Source: Chloroflexota bacterium
Lineage (GTDB): Bacteria; Chloroflexota; Anaerolineae; Caldilineales; Caldilineaceae
Reading direction: 5' to 3'
DNA length: 48,051 bases
NCBI GenBank assembly: GCA_003577005.1
Contig: QEUW01000070.1
Coordinates: forward strand, 1 to 48,051
How positions within the stretch are numbered: the stretch's first letter is position 1; every line of letters starts with the position of its first letter. The notes beneath the pieces are model-generated. The model searched no databases. It was not told the DNA's origin and saw nothing but the letters and a program-made list of their open reading frames with translations. Both the position numbers and the translations under genes were made by a program. Shown here piece by piece: positions 36,054 through 43,171 of this stretch.

Positions 36054-36917
36054 ATGCGACTCGGCATGGTCGGCGGGTTGCCGGCCGATTTTCGCGCCAT
36101 TACAACCGAGCATCTAGAGGCGGTGCGGGCGCTCGACCTGACCGCCGCCTGTTTCCACAGCGCAGGCGAGCGGCTTTTTGAGGTCACCAGCGAAGAGTGC
36201 CGGCGAGTCCGGCAACTGTACGCCGAGACGGAGATGAATCTATCCCAGTTTGGCATCGGCTACAAAGAGTGTCTCTTCCACCCCGACCTGGCGGAACGCG
36301 ATGCGGCCGTGCGCAAGATTCACCGCGGCATCGAGATCGGGCGTGAACTGGGTGCATCCGTGGTGCTGATCCGCACCGGCAGCCTAAATCCTGACGGTTC
36401 GTATGCGCCTTCGCGCAAGAACCACGAACCCGGCTGTATGGAGCGGCTGGTCGAAACCTTACGCCGTGTGGCCGACAAGGCCGAGGCCGAAGGGCAACCC
36501 ATCGTCATCGAGACCCATGTCCTCACGATCATGAATTCGCCGGAGACCAACCGCGCTGTGGTGCAGGCCGTTGGCTCGGATAACATCCAGATTGTGATGG
36601 ACTATGTCAATCACTTTCAGACCCTCAGCCAGGTCTACGACAGCGCAACACGCATCAACCACATCTTTGACGTGATGGGGGCGCTCTGTCCCGTCGGGCA
36701 TTGCAAGGATATCAGCGTGCGCAACGGTTTTGTGATGCACTACGATGAAGAGATCCCTGGTGAGGGCGAACTGGACATTGCCACGGCGCTGCGCCGCTGG
36801 CACGAACTGCGGCCAGATGGCTACATGCTGCTCGAACACTTACCCGACGAACTCTACCCGCTGGCCGCCCGCAACGTCCACCGGATTGCCAAAGAGGCAG
36901 GGGTGCCGATCACATAA
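36054..36917 (+). CDS. Sugar phosphate isomerase/epimerase (TIM barrel, AP-endonuclease-2 family)
   Basis: A 287-residue TIM-barrel protein of the xylose-isomerase-like family. Visible metal-binding strand ends are the acidic and histidine residues in VIETHVLT, IVMDYVNHFQT, VGHCKDISV and MLLEHL. Members isomerise or epimerise keto-sugars, inositols or hydroxypyruvate; the substrate is not readable here. AAAGGAGG stands eight bases before the ATG at 36054. It opens the catabolic neighbourhood that continues to 48 kb and is convergent with an SDR gene across a long inverted repeat. Confidence 0.82.
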   Translation: MRLGMVGGLPADFRAITTEHLEAVRALDLTAACFHSAGERLFEVTSEECRRVRQLYAETEMNLSQFGIGYKECLFHPDLAERDAAVRKIHRGIEIGRELGASVVLIRTGSLNPDGSYAPSRKNHEPGCMERLVETLRRVADKAEAEGQPIVIETHVLTIMNSPETNRAVVQAVGSDNIQIVMDYVNHFQTLSQVYDSATRINHIFDVMGALCPVGHCKDISVRNGFVMHYDEEIPGEGELDIATALRRWHELRPDGYMLLEHLPDELYPLAARNVHRIAKEAGVPIT

Positions 36918-36977
36918 TGCGTAATACGTAATGCGTGATGTCCCTAACGCATTACGCATTACGCATTACGCATTACG
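36914..36977. terminator. Bidirectional hairpin between convergent genes
   Basis: Repeats of TAATGCGT on the left and ACGCATTA on the right of TGTCCCTA build a stem with several registers: the 8-base unit is repeated twice on the left and four times on the right. It stands between the stop codons of the epimerase and the SDR and can serve both as a terminator hairpin. Confidence 0.6.
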
Positions 36978-36978
36978 T

Positions 36979-37731
36979 TCACCTCGTCCACATGCGTTGG
37001 CGGACGTAGTCGGCTTCGTCGGAGGCGAGGAAGGCGAGGAGACGAGCTACGCCGGCGGGTTCACCCAGATGGGAGTCAGCGACGGCCTGGTCAAAGTTGC
37101 GACCGGTGCGTTCACTTTCGGTCTTGATGACGCCGAGCTTCAGCTCGGTGGCGATGCCGCCGGGGCAGACCACGTTGACGCGGATGCCCCGGTTGGCCAG
37201 GTGTCGTTCGAGGGTCATGCCCAGGCCGTTGACTGCACCTTTGCTCGTACCATAGGCAATCGAGGAGCTGCCGCCCGTCACCCCCGCGCCCGAGGCGATG
37301 AGGATCATCACCCCTTTGCTCTCGGCCAGTAAGGGGGTAGCGTACTTCGTGGCCAGAAACATCCCCTTGACGTTGACATCCAGGACAAACTCGAAGGTCT
37401 CTAGCGGGAACTCTTCGGGCTGGAGGTATTGGCCCTGCAAGACGCCTGCTGCGCCGATGAGGACATCGAGCCGGCCGTGGCTGGCCCGCACCTTGTCGAA
37501 GAGCGCCGCCATCTGCCCGGCGTCGCGCACATCGATCTGGTGGAAGGTGGCGTCACCCCCGCGGTCGCGGATGGCGGTCGCCAGGGTCTGCCCCTGCTCG
37601 GCCTTGATGTCGGCGATGATCACACGCGCCCCGCGGGCGGCGCACAATTCCGCCGTCGCCCCGCCGATGCCCTGAGCGCCGCCGGTGATCAGGATGACTT
37701 TGCCGCGGATGTCGGCAACTGGTTCGGTCAT
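36979..37731 (-). CDS. Short-chain dehydrogenase/reductase
   Basis: A 250-residue classical SDR: GGAQGIG nucleotide loop near residue 17, GAAGVLQG in place of the usual NNAG, VNVKGMFLATKY, a serine in IASGAGVTGG, and the catalytic YGTSK. A NAD(P)-dependent oxidation or reduction of a sugar, alcohol or keto acid is expected. The start is ATG 37731, preceded by GGAG; an ATG 12 bases upstream overlaps that site. The C-terminus ends in DYVRQRMWTR without the common V-D-G-G tail, so the last strand may be lost; the stop abuts the terminator repeat. Confidence 0.83.
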   Translation of the reverse strand: MTEPVADIRGKVILITGGAQGIGGATAELCAARGARVIIADIKAEQGQTLATAIRDRGGDATFHQIDVRDAGQMAALFDKVRASHGRLDVLIGAAGVLQGQYLQPEEFPLETFEFVLDVNVKGMFLATKYATPLLAESKGVMILIASGAGVTGGSSSIAYGTSKGAVNGLGMTLERHLANRGIRVNVVCPGGIATELKLGVIKTESERTGRNFDQAVADSHLGEPAGVARLLAFLASDEADYVRQRMWTR

Positions 37732-37764
37732 AGTTTTCTCCATTTGTGAGTAAAGAAAAACAGC

Positions 37765-38005
37765 GGAACACAGAGAACACGGAGGAGGCGCAGAGAGCAC
37801 AGAGAGATTGAGGAGATTCTTAGAAGCTGTCTGGAACGGCTCGGTGCGTTGCACTCGCAGAGTGCGATGCACCTGGACCGCCGGGCTTTCCTGAGGTGCA
37901 ACGCACCTTGCAGGTGCATCGCACCAATGTGGACCTTCCTTTTCAGACAACCTCTTAGAGATTCTCTCTGTGCTCTCCGTGTCTTCTCTGCGCCCTCTGT
38001 GTCCT
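37765..38005. repeat. Long inverted repeat interrupted by the copy-5 element
   Basis: The segments 37765-37820 and 37958-38005 are imperfect inverted copies (GGAACACAGAG, GGCGCAGAGA and GCACAGAGAGA against TCTCTCTGTGC, TCTCTGCGCC and CTCTGTGTCC). The double-palindrome element sits between them, in what was the loop. Confidence 0.6.
37821..37957. mobile_element. 137-bp non-autonomous element with double-palindrome core (copy 5)
   Basis: Termini TAGAAGCTGTCTGGAACGG (37821-37839) and CCTTTTCAGACAACCTCTTA (37938-37957) are imperfect inverted repeats. The direct repeat GAGATTCT flanks both sides (37813-37820 and 37958-37965), as a target duplication would. The core is 37843-37873 (GGTGCGTTGCACT, CGCAG, AGTGCGATGCACC) and 37895-37925 (GGTGCAACGCACC, TTGCA, GGTGCATCGCACC). 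No protein is encoded. The element at 852-997 has related ends. Confidence 0.6.
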
Positions 38006-38008
38006 GCT

Positions 38009-38896
38009 TTACAGTTCTGGCGGGATTTGATAGTTCAACTGCCAGATCGAATCGGCGGGCGGAGTCTGGTCGCCGTATTGCATACTTTTGAACTCGTGCA
38101 GCCGCGGCAGGATCTCGTCGTTCCAGATGCGTTCGATCTCGATAAAAGTGAGGGGGCGGCGCTGGGCCGGTGGGTGGGCGGCATAGTCGGCGAGTAATTG
38201 AGCCGCCTTTTCGCCCAGCCAGCGCACTTCGTCGGCGACCATGCGCTCGCCGGTGCGCCGGTCGGATTGGCGGGCGTTTGGCCCCATAGCGAAATGTAGA
38301 CCCTGTTCGTCCTCCGGCGGGAAGCGGGATACATCGACACAGCCGGGTTCCACCGCCCAGAGCAGCGAGGTTTCCACCTTGCCGGCGTGGTCGCCAGTGG
38401 ACTTGCCATCCTCGTCAAAGCCAGGTTGGTTGGCCTCGAAGTCGGGCAGGCCGTATAACCGCATGGCAAAGTGCGGCTGCAAAATTTCCAGCAATGTCTT
38501 GAGATCTTGCCAGTTGGGGCCATAGTGACCGGTGAGCAGAATGGCGGCGTGAAAGCCCAGCGCATCGGCTGCCCGCAGGTGATAGCAGACGTTTTTGAAA
38601 TGGACCCAGGGCGGCACGGCAGTCAGCCAGGGCCGTACCTCGCCCACCCACTGCGCCGCCCAGCCGGCATAGAGCCCAACTTCGTGGATATGCCAGTAAT
38701 CGGGCGGGGCGACAATACCGCCGTGCGCCCGCGCTGCTGCACAGCAGATGGCGTGCGCCTTGAGCGCATCCAGCCCCAACGTATTCTGCGGCCCGTGGGG
38801 CTCGCACAGGCCATAGGAAAAATAAACGACCGGGCAGGCGGCAAAGGCTGCCTCCAACTCGTCGGGGAACATCCGTTCCCAGCGGACTTCGCGCAT
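38009..38896 (-). CDS. Creatininase-family amidohydrolase
   Basis: A 295-residue metal-dependent amidohydrolase. Family motifs: a GLCEPHGPQN block near residue 30 (the glutamate and histidine bind metal), LLTGHYGPN near 120, and DHAGKVETS near 170, matching the GHAGxxETS signature. Members cleave creatinine, formamides, lactams or mycofactocin precursors; there is no mycofactocin context here. A GGGAGGATC ribosome site precedes the ATG at 38896. It lies among dehydrogenases and epimerases, so a catabolic amide is the likely substrate. Confidence 0.86.
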   Translation of the reverse strand: MREVRWERMFPDELEAAFAACPVVYFSYGLCEPHGPQNTLGLDALKAHAICCAAARAHGGIVAPPDYWHIHEVGLYAGWAAQWVGEVRPWLTAVPPWVHFKNVCYHLRAADALGFHAAILLTGHYGPNWQDLKTLLEILQPHFAMRLYGLPDFEANQPGFDEDGKSTGDHAGKVETSLLWAVEPGCVDVSRFPPEDEQGLHFAMGPNARQSDRRTGERMVADEVRWLGEKAAQLLADYAAHPPAQRRPLTFIEIERIWNDEILPRLHEFKSMQYGDQTPPADSIWQLNYQIPPEL

Positions 38897-38947
38897 GGTT
38901 GATCCTCCCGAAAAGCAACAGCGTTCACAGAGCGCACAGAGATTTGC

Positions 38948-38992
38948 ACAGAGAACACAGAGAAAAGCAGAGGAAGACTCTGTGTTCTCTGT
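38948..38992. repeat. Perfect 15-bp inverted repeat
   Basis: Arms 38948-38962 and 38978-38992 (ACAGAGAACACAGAG and its complement) with a 15-base loop, 12 bases from the SDR stop at 39004. It resembles the arms of the inverted repeat at 37765-38005, so the two are members of one degenerate family. Confidence 0.7.
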
Positions 38993-39003
38993 GAACCGCT
39001 TTT

Positions 39004-39759
39004 TTACCCCGTTGCGCCTTTCACGCTCCAGACTGAGCCAGAGGTGTACGTGTTGCGCTCAGAAGTGAGAAATTCAATCACTTCGGCCACCTCTTCTGGA
39101 TCGGAATAACGACCGATGGGATTGCCGGGATTGGCGAGGAATTCGGGCGTAAAGCGGGGCACGACCATATCGGTAAGCGCCCGCCCCGGTTCGACGCCGT
39201 TGACAAAGACATTCTGCTTGGGGTAGGCGTTGCCCAATGCGCCGATAAACGAGTAGACTGCCCCCTTTGAAACGCCGTAGGGAACCTGATTGGTCGCCCC
39301 ATGCCGCGCCCCCGACGTGATGGTGACACAGCGCCCCCACCCGCGCGCCAGCATATGGGGGATGGTGGCCTGGTGGGCATAGAAGACGCCGTAGACGTTG
39401 ATCTTCATCACCTTGTCAAACTGGGCGGCAGTCTGTTCGAGAAAGGGTTTTTCCCAGCCGAGGATGCCGGCGCAGCAGACGAGGATGTCGAGCCGATCAA
39501 AGTGTTCGACCGTCTGCGCCACCATCTCATGGACTGCGACCTCATCCGTCACATCGGTATGAAAGTAAAGGGCCTCCTGGCCGAGCGCCTGAATCTCATG
39601 GACAGTGGCTTGCCCCTGCTCGTCGAGCAGGTCGGCGATGACGATATCGCGGCCTTCTTCAGCCAGGCGGAGCGCCGCCGCCCGGCCCAGGCCGCGCGCC
39701 CCACCGGTGATGATCGCAACGCGCCGTTCCTTCGGCGCGGCAAAACGGAGATTGGGCAC
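39004..39759 (-). CDS. Short-chain dehydrogenase (3-oxoacyl-ACP-reductase-like)
   Basis: A 251-residue classical SDR: GGARGLG loop near residue 19, CCAGILGW (NNAG position), a serine in ITSGARHG and the catalytic YGVSK. The GTG at 39759, with GAGG about ten bases upstream, is the only sensible start. Function is likely oxidation of a sugar or hydroxy acid; fatty-acid synthesis is unlikely in this setting. It lies between the creatininase gene and the vapBC-type pair on the same strand. Confidence 0.84.
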   Translation of the reverse strand: MPNLRFAAPKERRVAIITGGARGLGRAAALRLAEEGRDIVIADLLDEQGQATVHEIQALGQEALYFHTDVTDEVAVHEMVAQTVEHFDRLDILVCCAGILGWEKPFLEQTAAQFDKVMKINVYGVFYAHQATIPHMLARGWGRCVTITSGARHGATNQVPYGVSKGAVYSFIGALGNAYPKQNVFVNGVEPGRALTDMVVPRFTPEFLANPGNPIGRYSDPEEVAEVIEFLTSERNTYTSGSVWSVKGATG

Positions 39760-39791
39760 AGTAATGTCCTCACAGGTAGATCGGTAGTGAT

Positions 39792-40244
39792 CTATGGATG
39801 ATGATTGGGGTTATTGACCGCAAAACCCTCCGCTGCTGCGGCAGCGAGTAGATTCACATCGGCACAGATAAAATTCAATGGTATATGGAACAGACTGGTT
39901 GCGTACAAAGCAGTGGCTAACTGTATGGCATCCAGCGTGCGTAAAGGATATCGATCAATCAGTTGGCGCGCCTGCACAAGAATCTTGCTCTCCAACGTGA
40001 TAATGACATACTCGTTCTGAATATGTCCAAGTAGATCATTTTGGAGAAGTGAGGCTGCGTTGGAATCGAGCGTTCCATCTCGACGCCGGCGCGCCAGGGC
40101 TGAATATACTTCTACAGCGACCAATTCTGAAGCGATGATCGTATTGCCAGCCGGTCGTTCAATCCAACTGCGCACCCAGGTTGAGCCAGATTCATTTACA
40201 TATCGCTTGACCAGTGCGCTGGTGTCTACGAAGTAGGCGCTCAA
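39792..40244 (-). CDS. PIN-domain toxin, VapC type
   Basis: A 150-residue PIN-domain ribonuclease. The acidic residues expected to hold magnesium are visible: D7 (YFVDTSALVKRY), E45 (AVEVYSAL), D105 (TLDAIQLA) and D129 (FICADVNLL). VapC toxins cut tRNA or rRNA unless bound by their antitoxin. The ATG overlaps the stop of the upstream antitoxin gene (ATGA, 40241-40244), the usual coupling of such pairs. Confidence 0.85.
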   Translation of the reverse strand: MSAYFVDTSALVKRYVNESGSTWVRSWIERPAGNTIIASELVAVEVYSALARRRRDGTLDSNAASLLQNDLLGHIQNEYVIITLESKILVQARQLIDRYPLRTLDAIQLATALYATSLFHIPLNFICADVNLLAAAAAEGFAVNNPNHHP

Positions 40245-40585
40245 TACGCTCCTCGATCTTCATTCACATATTCATCTGTTGGACGTGATCCTGGGGGCAG
40301 TGTCCCCAATTTCATGCGTTCCTCTTCGGTCAAGGGGATCCAGCCCACCGGCGCATGGTGGGCTGTGCTCAGCATGCCGGCATTCCTGAGCAGTGTCCGA
40401 AAGTGTTCACGCATTTCTGACCATAATTGCTCACGGTTGTTATCTTTGTTTCGGGTAGACTTCGCCTTGATACCGGCATGGGTTGTGACTTGCACATCAA
40501 CTAGACCTACAGGAACCTCAGCAGGCAGATCGATGATCAGCTTCTTATCCTCGCCGATCCACACTGTAAGTTTGATCGCATCCAT
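40241..40585 (-). CDS. Antitoxin partner of the PIN toxin
   Basis: A 114-residue protein directly upstream of the PIN gene with a 4-base overlap. The N-terminal 35 residues are beta-like (IKLTVWIGEDKKLIIDLP, PVGLVDVQVTTH) and could form a DNA-binding dimer strand; a charged helix follows (REQLWSEMREHFRTLLR); the C-terminal tail (about 80-114) is the probable toxin-wrapping part. It is longer than a classic VapB and I do not recognise its family. GAGGTGA precedes the ATG. Confidence 0.7.
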   Translation of the reverse strand: MDAIKLTVWIGEDKKLIIDLPAEVPVGLVDVQVTTHAGIKAKSTRNKDNNREQLWSEMREHFRTLLRNAGMLSTAHHAPVGWIPLTEEERMKLGTLPPGSRPTDEYVNEDRGAY

Positions 40586-40628
40586 CGTATCGTCACCTCT
40601 ACATCAGCGCACAAACGGGCTGATCATA

Positions 40629-40657
40629 AGTGTAGGGGGCATCGGGCGAATTGTCAA
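40629..40657 (-). promoter_or_regulatory. Strong promoter of the toxin-antitoxin pair
   Basis: TTGACA (40657-40652) and TACACT (40634-40629), 17 bases apart on the minus strand, 44 bases upstream of the antitoxin ATG. The -35 is a perfect consensus. Confidence 0.65.
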
Positions 40658-40675
40658 TCAATGGTGCTTACAGCA

Positions 40676-41554
40676 TTACGGCTTTTCATTCGCCCCCAGC
40701 ACACGGATGCCAAGCTCGCTCGCCGTTTCATGAAACAATTTGCTGACAAAGGGCAACTCCTCGGTCTTGTTGCCCTCGGCGATCACCGGGTAATCGGGGT
40801 CGAGCGCCTCCATACGGCGGAAGAGCGTCTTGAAGTCCATCAGACCCTTGCCGGGGCAGCCATCTTGCAGGTGGAGCGTCAGCCGGTTCTCGATCCAGAT
40901 ATCCTTGGCGTGGCAACTGACAATATGCTTGCCCACCACATCGAAGTGATGGTTGAGCGCCCGCCCGGTGTCGTAGATCTCCTCCAGCGTGATCCAGTTG
41001 GCTGAGTCATAGTCGCAGCGGACCCAGCGCGAATCGACGGCATCCAGCACTTCGCGAGCGATCTCCGGCGTCTTGAGCGTGACCAGTTGATGGCACTCTA
41101 GGCTCAAATAGACGCCGTTGTCCTCGGCAGCCTGAGCACACTCCTTGAGAGTCTTGATCAGTTGTTGCTTGGCCTGTTCGGTATAATTGTACGGGTGGGG
41201 AAACCAGGGGCCGTCGGGGTTCATCGAGCCGGGGCCGGTGTCGATGCCGCGTGCGCCCAGCCAGCCGGCCAGCCGCAGCGCCGCCTGTACGGTGCGCACG
41301 GCGTCCTTGCGCAGCGTCTCATCAGGCGTGACCATGTTTTGCCAGTAGCCGGTGGCTTGATAGAGGCGGATGCCTTCGCCGGCGATCAAATCGCGCACCC
41401 GCTGCGCCTGGGCTTTGGGCGTGGTGTGGGGGTCATTGGCGCGGAAACGGGTAAAGATGCCGCTAAAGCCCAGTTCACGGGCGCGCCGGCACATCTCCGG
41501 CGTGAGGTCGTTCATATCGGCGGGCAGAAAACAGCCGCTCATGCCAAAACGCAT
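40676..41554 (-). CDS. Sugar phosphate isomerase/epimerase (second TIM-barrel copy)
   Basis: A 292-residue TIM-barrel protein of the same family as the one at 36054, but only distantly similar to it. Metal-binding candidates are in LSLECHQLVTL (Glu), VRCDYDSAN (Asp), VSCHAKDI (His) and VIAEGN (Glu). The TGPGSMNPDGPWFPHP segment echoes the RTGSLNPDGSYAPS segment of the other copy, suggesting related substrates. AAAGG precedes the ATG at 41554. It is downstream of the amidohydrolase on the same strand, separated by a perfect 28-bp hairpin. Confidence 0.82.
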   Translation of the reverse strand: MRFGMSGCFLPADMNDLTPEMCRRARELGFSGIFTRFRANDPHTTPKAQAQRVRDLIAGEGIRLYQATGYWQNMVTPDETLRKDAVRTVQAALRLAGWLGARGIDTGPGSMNPDGPWFPHPYNYTEQAKQQLIKTLKECAQAAEDNGVYLSLECHQLVTLKTPEIAREVLDAVDSRWVRCDYDSANWITLEEIYDTGRALNHHFDVVGKHIVSCHAKDIWIENRLTLHLQDGCPGKGLMDFKTLFRRMEALDPDYPVIAEGNKTEELPFVSKLFHETASELGIRVLGANEKP

Positions 41555-41585
41555 CGTTGTTTGCCTTTCAGTGGTGGTGGGACAA

Positions 41586-41662
41586 CTGTCAACGGATTTT
41601 GGGAACGGATTGATGAGCCGCAGCTACAATCCGCTCAATCCGTTCCCAAAATCCGTTGACAG
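41586..41662. repeat. Perfect 28-bp inverted repeat between amidohydrolase and epimerase
   Basis: Arms 41586-41613 and 41635-41662 match at all 28 positions with a 21-base loop. It ends three bases before the amidohydrolase stop codon at 41665. It could terminate that transcript or protect its 3' end while limiting the downstream gene. Confidence 0.85.
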
Positions 41663-41664
41663 CC

Positions 41665-42882
41665 CTATGCAACCATCGCATCCGGTGTATGGCCGCGGGC
41701 GACCAGGCTCCGCTGGGTCTCGTTCGGTTCGGCCCACGGTGCAGGCGGCGGGTCGGACATGTGGGGCAGTTCACGCCCGTTGACAATCGTCAGCGTGTTG
41801 CGGATCAACTCCTTGCCCTTGCGCTCGTTCATGTGAACATCGTAGAAGGTGAAATTCCCTTGCTCGATGCGGAAGAGCGCCACATCGGCCAGGGCGCCGG
41901 GCCGCAGCGTGCCGATCTCCTGCTGCATCCCCAATACCCCAGCGGGTTGGCTGGTGGCCGCCTCGACTACCTGGGCAAAGCTCATCCCTAATGCCAAAAA
42001 TTTGCTCATGCAGGTGGGCAGGTCAAAGAGCGGGCCGTGGATGCTAAACTGGTGGATGTCCGAGGAGATCACATCGGGTTTGTAGCCGGCGGCGATCAGC
42101 GCTTCGGCTGTCTCGAACGAGAACGACCCGGCGCCGTGGCCGATGTCCATCACCACGCCCTCGTCCCAAGCCCGGCGCACATCGTCGAGCAGCCGGCCTT
42201 TGTCGTCGATGATGCGCATGGTCTGGCCGGTGAAACAGTGGGTCAGAATATCGCCGGGCCGCAGGAAGCGGATCACCTCGTGGAGTTCGGGCGGCCCCTT
42301 GCCGATATGCACCATCATGGGTAGTCCCGTGCGTTCGGCGGCGATCTGCGCCCGGTGCAAAGGTTCGACGCCCGTGCCACTGGTCGTGTTGACATCGATA
42401 CGCACCTTGACGCCCAGCACCAGGTCGCGGTTGAGGTCGATGAGTTTGCAGCAGAGGTCCACATCACAGTGGTTGAGGTTGGCCAGCTCCCAGGTCTGCG
42501 CCGTCAACCCAATCGACGAGATGTTGAGCAGCGCATAGAGCCGGGCGCTGGCCGGCTTAGCGATAAACTCGCGAAAGCCCATGAGGTTGTACGCCCCGGC
42601 TGACCCCACATCCAGCCAGGTGGTGACGCCACTGCGCGCCGCCACCGGGTCGGCGAGGATGCCCCAACAGGTGACGTTGTGGTAGACATGGGTGTGCAGG
42701 TCTATCAGTCCGGATGTGACATACTGGCCGGTGGCGTCGATGACGCGGTGGGCGGACTCGCTGGGGATGTTCGCCTCGACTGCGGCGATACGGTTGCGCT
42801 TGATCGCCACATCGAGTTGTCCACGACGGTCGCTACCAGGGTCAACGACTTCACCGCCCTTGATTAAAAGATCAAATTGCAT
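41665..42882 (-). CDS. Amidohydrolase/deacetylase-family metallohydrolase
   Basis: A 405-residue TIM-barrel amidohydrolase. The two-metal site is complete: H63 and H65 (DLHTH), a probable carboxylated lysine K159 (GVKVRID), H192 (MVHIGKG), H215 (THCF) and D275 (SSDIH). The sequence resembles dihydroorotase-like enzymes of the EF_0837/AHA_3915 type, some of which deacetylate N-acyl amino acids or act with a pyridoxal enzyme on selenium- or serine-related substrates. The divergent neighbour is a pyridoxal-phosphate aminotransferase. Exact substrate unknown. Confidence 0.85.
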   Translation of the reverse strand: MQFDLLIKGGEVVDPGSDRRGQLDVAIKRNRIAAVEANIPSESAHRVIDATGQYVTSGLIDLHTHVYHNVTCWGILADPVAARSGVTTWLDVGSAGAYNLMGFREFIAKPASARLYALLNISSIGLTAQTWELANLNHCDVDLCCKLIDLNRDLVLGVKVRIDVNTTSGTGVEPLHRAQIAAERTGLPMMVHIGKGPPELHEVIRFLRPGDILTHCFTGQTMRIIDDKGRLLDDVRRAWDEGVVMDIGHGAGSFSFETAEALIAAGYKPDVISSDIHQFSIHGPLFDLPTCMSKFLALGMSFAQVVEAATSQPAGVLGMQQEIGTLRPGALADVALFRIEQGNFTFYDVHMNERKGKELIRNTLTIVNGRELPHMSDPPPAPWAEPNETQRSLVARGHTPDAMVA

Positions 42883-42983
42883 GGTGTTCCAACCTTGTAC
42901 TAGAACTGGTGAATAGATGGGTGTATGGGTTCATTCTACTGGAACATCGCCAATTTGCGCAATCTCCTCGTAAACGTCAACCC

Positions 42984-43049
42984 GCATTCCGGGAAAGAGC
43001 CGGAGACGCGCTGGTCAGGCAGGATGGCGCCGGCCCTTTCCCGGAATGC
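42984..43049. repeat. 14-bp inverted repeat in divergent space
   Basis: GCATTCCGGGAAAG (42984-42997) pairs with CTTTCCCGGAATGC (43036-43049), extended by GCCGG/CCGGC after one mismatch. It stands between the divergent amidohydrolase and aminotransferase genes, upstream of the promoter at 43106. It is a possible operator or regulatory hairpin. Confidence 0.6.
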
Positions 43050-43105
43050 AGGCGCCGCCAAATTCTCGTCTGAACTCCTAGACACACCCGTTGTAGCAGG
43101 CTGTC

Positions 43106-43134
43106 TTGCGTGTTTCTGACGGATGCGCTAAGAT
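43106..43134 (+). promoter_or_regulatory. Candidate promoter of the aminotransferase gene
   Basis: TTGCGT (43106-43111) and TAAGAT (43129-43134), 17 bases apart, 38 bases before the ATG at 43172. AAAGGAGAA follows as ribosome site. Confidence 0.55.
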
Positions 43135-43171
43135 CAAGTGGCCAACCCACTCAAGCAAAGGAGAACGCTCA

